From Bacillota bacterium (GTDB taxonomy: Bacteria > Bacillota > Clostridia > Lachnospirales > Lachnospiraceae): a stretch of DNA of 18,755 nucleotides. The position numbers were made by a program, and so were the translations under genes. The stretch is taken from the NCBI GenBank assembly GCA_023450835.1, contig JAEXGM010000209.1, positions 1 to 18,755 of the forward strand, read 5' to 3'. Each line of letters begins with the position of its first letter. Within the stretch, counting starts at the first letter, position 1. The notes under the pieces were generated by a model that saw nothing but the letters and a program-made list of their open reading frames with translations, was not told the origin of the DNA and made no database searches. Shown one piece after another: positions 14,130-18,755 of this stretch.

Positions 14130-15068
14130 TTATCCTTTTACAGAACCAATTGTAAGACCGGATATGATAAATCTCTGGAAAAACGGATATGCACATGCAA
14201 TCGGAATAACTATCAAAACAACCAGTGCCATTCGCAGTGTATCCTGTGGAATTGTAGTCATAATCTTGGAAGCTTCCGCTCCCAGTACGCTTGCATTTCT
14301 AACTAAGAAATCTGCCTGATTCTGCATTTTCATTAATAAGTACTGCAGAGGTATGTATTTTGCATCTTTAATATAAAGCATAGGTATAAACCATTCATTC
14401 CAATAAGCCAGAGCATTCAATAAAGCAACGGTTGCAATACCGGGCTTTGAAATAGGAACAATAATCTTAAATAAAGTGTTATACTCTCCGCTTCCATCAA
14501 TTGCCGCAGATTCAATCAGCTCAGTAGGAACGGACGACTGGAAAAAGGTCCTCATAATAATGATATTAAAGGGATTTACAAGCATTGGTACAATTAATGC
14601 CGCATAGTTGTCACTGAGTCCCAGTATATTCTTACAAACCATATAAGTCGGTGCAAGTCCGCCGCCAAAGAGCATAGTAAAGAAACTAAAAAAGGTAAAA
14701 AATCCTCTGAACTTAAAATCTTTACGAAACAATGCGTAGGAATATAGTACGCATATAAGTACACTTAATAACGTTCCAACTATGGTCACAAAAAAACTAT
14801 TAAAGTACGAAAGCCAAAGCTGTGCACCCAGATCAATAATATATTCATATGCCTTTAAGGACCATGCTACGGGCCAAAAAGAGAAGCCTATCTCCCTGAT
14901 ACTGCTCTGAGAACTAAATGATATAATGACTACAAATATGAAAGGAATAATACATGCGAGACAGAACAGTCCCAATATTACATTTATAATAATTTCAGCA
15001 GGAATACTGATGGAATTTAATTGCCTTTTTTTCTTCTTCACTACCACCGCATAATTTTCTTTACCCAT
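14130..15068 (-). CDS. Carbohydrate ABC permease, YtcP type
   Basis: 312 residues with about six membrane segments. The lysine-rich start (VVVKKKKRQ) is cytoplasmic. The EAA loop that contacts the ATPase is ESAAIDGSGEYNTLFKIIVPISKPG at about 188-212. The C-terminal sequence PFFQRFIISGLTIGSVKG is typical of the YtcP/LplC group. It follows the LplB-type gene after 64 bases and is followed by the binding protein; the three make one importer. The ribosome site is GGGTG, weaker than its neighbours'. Confidence 0.92.
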   Translation of the reverse strand: MGKENYAVVVKKKKRQLNSISIPAEIIINVILGLFCLACIIPFIFVVIISFSSQSSIREIGFSFWPVAWSLKAYEYIIDLGAQLWLSYFNSFFVTIVGTLLSVLICVLYSYALFRKDFKFRGFFTFFSFFTMLFGGGLAPTYMVCKNILGLSDNYAALIVPMLVNPFNIIIMRTFFQSSVPTELIESAAIDGSGEYNTLFKIIVPISKPGIATVALLNALAYWNEWFIPMLYIKDAKYIPLQYLLMKMQNQADFLVRNASVLGAEASKIMTTIPQDTLRMALVVLIVIPIACAYPFFQRFIISGLTIGSVKG

Positions 15069-15132
15069 AATTCACCCTAACTTTCCTAGTCTAAATTTAA
15101 TTCTGTCATCACTCATACATCGAAGAAAGTGA

Positions 15133-16107
15133 TTAGAACAAACTGCTATCTTTATCCACTTTACGCACAATGGTATTCGTAGCCATAATACAAATGAATC
15201 CAACAAAATTCTGCATTAAGCTTGCCGCGGTACTCATACCTTCATTATGGGTAGCCATTAAAGTACGATAAATATAAGTATCAATTACCTGCGTTGTAGG
15301 AAACAGAGGTCCCGAATTTAGAGGTACACTAAAGAATAAGCCAAAATCAGCATTAAATATCTTACCGACATTCATAATAAACAGAATAATAATCATAGTC
15401 TTTAAATGAGGAATTGTAACATACCAAACTTGCTGCCATTTACTTGCTCCGTCAATACTGGCTGCTTCGTATTGGGTATTATCAATTCCGGTTATTGCTG
15501 CGAGGTAGAGAATTGTTGAGTATCCTATGTATTTCCACATATTTGCTATAGTCAGGATAAAAGGCCAATACTGTGGCTCATTATACCAATTAATTACATT
15601 CATTCCATGAGACTGCTGAAAGTGAACGATTAAGCCTCTGGTAGGATCAAGGAATGCCAGTACGAAATAACTGGCAACAATCCAGCTAAGAAAATAAGGA
15701 AAGAACATCAATGTCTGGTAGCCCTTGGCCACAAACTTATTCGTTATCTGATCAAGCATAATGGCAAAGCTCACTGCTATTACAATACCAAGTAAAATCC
15801 AAAGGGCATTATATCCAAGGGTGTTCCGTATCATAACCCAGGAATCTGTGGTCTTAAACATGAACTTAAAGTTATCAAATCCCACCCATTTGCTATGTAG
15901 TACATTTCCAAACAATGTTGGCGTCTTACCTGGTGGCTTATATATAGTATAATTCTTGAAGGCGATTACAATACCGAACATGGGCAGGTAACGCAGTAAA
16001 AGCAGCCAGATAGCTCCGGGTGCAACCATGCTAAGCAGTAATAGTGTCTTTTTAGTTCTTCCCCAGCCTCTCTCCTTTCTTTTTGCCTCAGCCATAACCT
16101 TAGCCAT
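15133..16107 (-). CDS. Carbohydrate ABC permease, LplB type
   Basis: 324 residues with about six membrane segments. The EAA loop is YEAASIDGASKWQQVWYVTIPHLK, at about 216-239. PMFGIVIAFKNY near 42-53 and the C-terminal SLMQNFVGFICIMATNTIVRK are typical of LplB-type permeases. AGGAGG lies 8 bases before the ATG. It is the first gene of the operon. No ATPase is encoded with it, so it probably uses a shared MsmX-like ATPase encoded elsewhere, as is known for this class in Firmicutes. Confidence 0.92.
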   Translation of the reverse strand: MAKVMAEAKRKERGWGRTKKTLLLLSMVAPGAIWLLLLRYLPMFGIVIAFKNYTIYKPPGKTPTLFGNVLHSKWVGFDNFKFMFKTTDSWVMIRNTLGYNALWILLGIVIAVSFAIMLDQITNKFVAKGYQTLMFFPYFLSWIVASYFVLAFLDPTRGLIVHFQQSHGMNVINWYNEPQYWPFILTIANMWKYIGYSTILYLAAITGIDNTQYEAASIDGASKWQQVWYVTIPHLKTMIIILFIMNVGKIFNADFGLFFSVPLNSGPLFPTTQVIDTYIYRTLMATHNEGMSTAASLMQNFVGFICIMATNTIVRKVDKDSSLF

Positions 16108-16478
16108 AATCTTATCCTCCTGTCTTCTTTCTGTGTCTATATTAAAGTTATTTATTTCCGTCTTTCTTTATACTAATTTTACATGATTTTAATGGAATAG
16201 TAATGAAACAGATTTGTTATTATTTGTTTATATATGTTATTCGTTATAGTTTTTCTTGCTAAGTGTGTGATTTTTTGTGCTTTTTCAACATAGACAAGGA
16301 TAGATAAGAGCATATATATTCAGAATGATTTAGTTTGTGCTATTATAGATGACTCATTTGATTATATTGGAATGACATAAAAATATCCCCAACCTAAAAA
16401 CCAAGGTTGGAGATATAGTAAAAGTTTACCTTTCATCTGCCTGCTTGACAGAAGCTAGTTCAACTAGGCAATATACAA
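16108..16478. other. Non-coding AT-rich stretch between two minus-strand units
   Basis: No convincing gene. It must hold the promoter of the carbohydrate operon, but no hexamer pair stands out; the best -10-like element is near 16176-16181 with a poor -35. No clear CcpA (cre) site is seen. The right part contains the terminator at 16379-16416. Confidence 0.6.
16379..16416 (-). terminator. Rho-independent terminator of the small secreted-protein gene
   Basis: ATATC-c-CCAACCT (16383-16395) pairs with AGGTTGG-a-GATAT (16404-16416), 12 pairs with one mismatch and an 8-base loop. In the minus-strand direction the stem is followed by TTTT. It lies about 60 bases past the stop at 16479. Confidence 0.8.
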
Positions 16479-16922
16479 CTAATTAATAATGCCATAATAT
16501 GCATCTTGATACACATTGCCCGAATCAGCAATTACTAAAACATAAACAATAGATTCAGTTGAAGATGCAGGGATAGTAAAACTTGTAGCATTACTATTGA
16601 CTACACTATTATAAGCATAGGTTTGCCCATTTACATTAACTATATATGTATAGTTGCAGGCCTGAGAAAAATTAAACCAAAAATTAAAAGATTTATTAGC
16701 AGGGACATGCCATTTCCAATCACTGGTTGTGAAATCGGCAAGAGTATTATAGTCTCCTTGAGCAATATGAAGAGGATCAGGAAGCCACTGATAGATTTTT
16801 ATCCCACTGTCATTACGAACCAGGGTTAAACTGCTGCTGGTTGCTGCCTGAGCGGTTGATGGTGCAGAAAATAATACAATAGCTATTGCTACTGCTAAAA
16901 TACGAGATAAAACTTTCTTCAT
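16479..16922 (-). CDS. Small secreted protein of unknown family
   Basis: 147 residues from the ATG at 16922, which has AAAGGTGG upstream; an in-frame extension to 17015 runs over the promoter and is rejected. Residues 1-26 form a clear Sec signal peptide (basic start, hydrophobic core, cleavage after STAQA). The mature part of about 120 residues is rich in aromatic residues, Asn, Ser and Thr, with alternating patterns that suggest a beta-sandwich (for example YTYIVNVNGQTYAYNS and SIVYVLVIADSG). No catalytic motif or anchor is seen. It is a single-gene unit with its own promoter and terminator. A binding or cell-surface role is possible, but no function is claimed. Confidence 0.75.
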   Translation of the reverse strand: MKKVLSRILAVAIAIVLFSAPSTAQAATSSSLTLVRNDSGIKIYQWLPDPLHIAQGDYNTLADFTTSDWKWHVPANKSFNFWFNFSQACNYTYIVNVNGQTYAYNSVVNSNATSFTIPASSTESIVYVLVIADSGNVYQDAYYGIIN

Positions 16923-17015
16923 TCGATAAAACCACCTTTCTTCTGTTAATGAGCTACGTCGAGTTATTTGTATATTAATCAACTCTATCCGGATTGAGAT
17001 TATCAATATATACAT

Positions 17016-17044
17016 ATATTACCATTAACTATTTTGATAGTCAA
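17016..17044 (-). promoter_or_regulatory. Promoter of the small secreted-protein gene
   Basis: On the minus strand, TTGACT (17039-17044, 5 of 6), 17 bases, TAATAT (17016-17021, 4 of 6). The leader is about 85 bases. Confidence 0.6.
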
Positions 17045-17135
17045 TGGACATTTGTGTCTACAAATTAATTAATACTAATGCGTTAAGTCTTTATTCTAAT
17101 ATGGCTGATTTTTACAGCTCCTTTTACCATGAATA

Positions 17136-17164
17136 TTGATATTTTCCACCATTTATGGTAAAAT
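17136..17164 (+). promoter_or_regulatory. Promoter of the SPFH/zinc-ribbon gene
   Basis: TTGATA (17136-17141, 5 of 6), 17 bases, TAAAAT (17159-17164, 5 of 6). Together with the promoter at 17016-17044 it makes a divergent promoter region. TACCAT (17125-17130) and ATGGTA (17155-17160) flank the core as an inverted pair. Confidence 0.65.
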
Positions 17165-17228
17165 TCCTTAGAATATATTAGAAAATTCTATTATACATAA
17201 GAACATATCAGGGAAGGAAATACACACT

Positions 17229-18383
17229 ATGGCTTTGATAGATGTCGTCAAATTTGATGGGCTTAAGAACCGTGATTGGATAATTTACAAACACCCGTCC
17301 GACCAATTGGTTTATGGAACTCAATTAATTGTCCAGGAAGGACAGGCTGCAATATTTGTAAAGAATGGAAGTACTTGTGATGTTTTTTACCCAGGGACAC
17401 ATATGCTAAGCACGCAAAATCTTCCCTTATTAAAAAATTTAGTAAACTTACCCTTTGGAGGGAAGACACCGTTCAGCGCTGAAATCTACTTTATAAATAC
17501 TGCTGCTAAGCTTGATATCAACTGGGGAACTACCGACCCCATTCAGCTCATTGACCCGAAATACTTTGTAAAACTCAGAGTCCGAGCGTTTGGACAAATG
17601 GGCTTAAAGCTCCAGGATTATACCGGTTTCTTCCATGAATTACTTGGAGGGATGGATCAGGCTGATCTTGTAAGATATGATAAAATCAAGGAATTTTACC
17701 GTGGATTGATCGTCCTTAAAGTAAAGTCCATTATCTCTTCTACTATAATATCAGAAAAGATATCTGCTCTTGAAATCTCCACTAAGTTGGAAGACTTATC
17801 CCAATATGCAAAGGAGCAAATTTCAGCGGAATTCGCACAGTATGGATTTACAGTTGTAAACTTTTATATCCAATCCATCAATTTTCCCGATGAGGACTTT
17901 GAGAAAATCAATGAACTTCTTGAGGACAAGGCTGCATTTGAGATAATTGGCGATAACCGCTATACAACAAAACGTACTTTTGATGTTTATGAAGGCGCTG
18001 CCAACAACCCAACCGGAATTGCAGGAGCCTTTGTTGCCGGCGGTATTGGCTTAAATGCCGCTATGAGTATGGGAAACGGCATTACTCAACCTGTGCAGAA
18101 TACAGCAGTACAGAATTCTGTCATATGTCCCTCCTGTCATACAGCGAATAGTGCAACCACTAAGTTCTGCAGTGAATGTGGTGAATTGTTAAAAGCAAAA
18201 CCTCAGGAGGACGAAATTCCCTGCCCTGCCTGCGGCAAACAGATTAATAGTAAATCGAAATTTTGCCCGGAATGTGGTTTTGCCCTTGGAAACCTGCAAT
18301 GCGAATGCGGCAATAAACTGCCGGCCGGCTCCAAATTCTGTCCGGAATGCGGAAAAAAGGTAATTATTAATCCACAATCATAA
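17229..18383 (+). CDS. SPFH-domain protein with three C-terminal zinc ribbons (YdjI-like)
   Basis: 384 residues, no signal peptide. Residues about 25-240 form an SPFH/Band-7-like domain of the bacterial 'virion core protein' type, as in Bacillus YdjI. A Gly/Ala/Asn-rich linker (about 257-295) follows. Then come three zinc ribbons: C300/C303/C314/C317, C332/C335/C346/C349, and C358/C360/C371/C374. The third has CxC instead of CxxC in its first half. Relatives of this type are linked to membrane stress (for example with PspA in Bacillus) and probably gather at the membrane through partner proteins. The next gene also encodes a zinc ribbon and probably membrane segments, so it may be the anchor. 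GGAAGGA lies about 11 bases before the ATG. Confidence 0.87.
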   Translation: MALIDVVKFDGLKNRDWIIYKHPSDQLVYGTQLIVQEGQAAIFVKNGSTCDVFYPGTHMLSTQNLPLLKNLVNLPFGGKTPFSAEIYFINTAAKLDINWGTTDPIQLIDPKYFVKLRVRAFGQMGLKLQDYTGFFHELLGGMDQADLVRYDKIKEFYRGLIVLKVKSIISSTIISEKISALEISTKLEDLSQYAKEQISAEFAQYGFTVVNFYIQSINFPDEDFEKINELLEDKAAFEIIGDNRYTTKRTFDVYEGAANNPTGIAGAFVAGGIGLNAAMSMGNGITQPVQNTAVQNSVICPSCHTANSATTKFCSECGELLKAKPQEDEIPCPACGKQINSKSKFCPECGFALGNLQCECGNKLPAGSKFCPECGKKVIINPQS

Positions 18384-18465
18384 TTTGGCAGACAAATGCC
18401 ACTGTGAACTCATAGATTTATTACATAGTTATGAAATACCACTAATACATACAGGAGGAAAATAT

Positions 18466-18755
18466 ATGAGCCAAAATATATGCCCCCAATGCGGAGCCCC
18501 TATAGATACAAATGCTCTGGAATGCAGATACTGCGGTGAGAAAATCAGCCGTCAACAAATGAATCAACAACAATCCTTTACTTCTTCTGCACAGCCAAGG
18601 ACCGAAGCTGAATCTGCACCTCAGTTTCACTCACAATTTCAATCCCAGCCACAGTTTCAGTCCCAGGTTATTATCCAGCAGACTAGCCAAACAAACTACG
18701 CTAGTGGCATTGACCCAAATTGGCCAATCAAGAGTAAAATTGCTGCAGGAATACT
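18466..18755 (+). CDS. Zinc-ribbon, probably TM2-type membrane protein (C-terminus outside window)
   Basis: 96 codons are visible, open at the right edge. AGGAGG lies 7 bases before the ATG. It starts with a zinc ribbon, CPQCGAPIDTNALECRYCG (C6/C9/C20/C23). A long Gln/Ser/Phe-rich linker with loose repeats of FQSQ follows at about 30-72. The last visible residues, WPIKSKIAAGI, look like the start of a TM2-domain membrane segment, but the cut leaves this unproven. It lies 82 bases after the SPFH gene on the same strand. A small stem (TGGCA...TGCCA, near 18386-18402) lies in the gap. It is likely a membrane partner of the SPFH protein. Confidence 0.7.
   Translation, partial: MSQNICPQCGAPIDTNALECRYCGEKISRQQMNQQQSFTSSAQPRTEAESAPQFHSQFQSQPQFQSQVIIQQTSQTNYASGIDPNWPIKSKIAAGI

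Noticed and set aside
13840..14319. A 159-codon plus-strand reading frame
   Set aside because: It is antisense across the binding-protein start and the end of the YtcP-type permease gene, both well supported.
16923..17015. An N-terminal extension of the small secreted protein to 17015
   Set aside because: It covers the leader and reaches the -10 region; the ATG at 16922 starts a normal signal peptide and has a ribosome site.

Overview
The window looks like chromosomal DNA of a low-GC anaerobic Firmicute, most likely a Clostridia/Lachnospiraceae-type bacterium (inference). The reasons are strong AGGAGG-type ribosome sites, several lipoprotein substrate-binding proteins, an Lpl/YtcP-type carbohydrate ABC transporter without its own ATPase, an SPFH/zinc-ribbon protein and an oxygen-sensitive nitrogenase-like system. 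No rRNA, tRNA, CRISPR array or insertion sequence was found.

Region 1 (1-8460, all minus strand) is the most interesting part. Read in transcription order it encodes an AraC-family regulator, a lipoprotein of the ferric-siderophore/haem/cobalamin binding class, two FecCD/BtuC-type permeases, a FecE/FhuC-type ATPase, a NifH-like [4Fe-4S] ATPase, and two nitrogenase component-1-like proteins. The second of these runs off the left edge. A consensus promoter with a Fur-like box lies before the regulator, and a near-perfect Fur box (17 of 19 bases) lies before the binding protein. The layout suggests an iron-regulated system that imports a metal chelate or tetrapyrrole and acts on it, or on a related compound, with a nitrogenase-like reductase. 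One component-1 protein keeps three cysteines at P-cluster-like positions; its partner has lost all three. Two tandem double-hairpin units of about 75-80 bp separate the transport half from the reductase half, and a diverged hairpin lies between nifH-like and the next gene.

Region 2 (8568-10731, plus strand) is a polymorphic-toxin locus. It has a large protein with a C-terminal deaminase-type toxin domain, an adjacent small acidic protein that is the likely immunity protein, and a small downstream gene broken by an in-frame TGA. Base composition falls sharply at the toxin-domain junction. The toxin start overlaps a 17-codon reading frame that could be the missing N-terminus.

Region 3 (10719-12414) is a secreted subtilisin-like serine protease gene on the minus strand, bounded by terminators. 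Region 4 (12379-16107, minus) is a carbohydrate ABC operon: two permeases, then a large lipoprotein binding protein, then a terminator. Region 5 (16379-17044, minus) is a single gene for a small secreted protein of unknown family. Region 6 (17136-18755, plus) has an SPFH-domain protein with three zinc ribbons, followed by a zinc-ribbon, probably TM2-type, membrane protein cut by the right edge.
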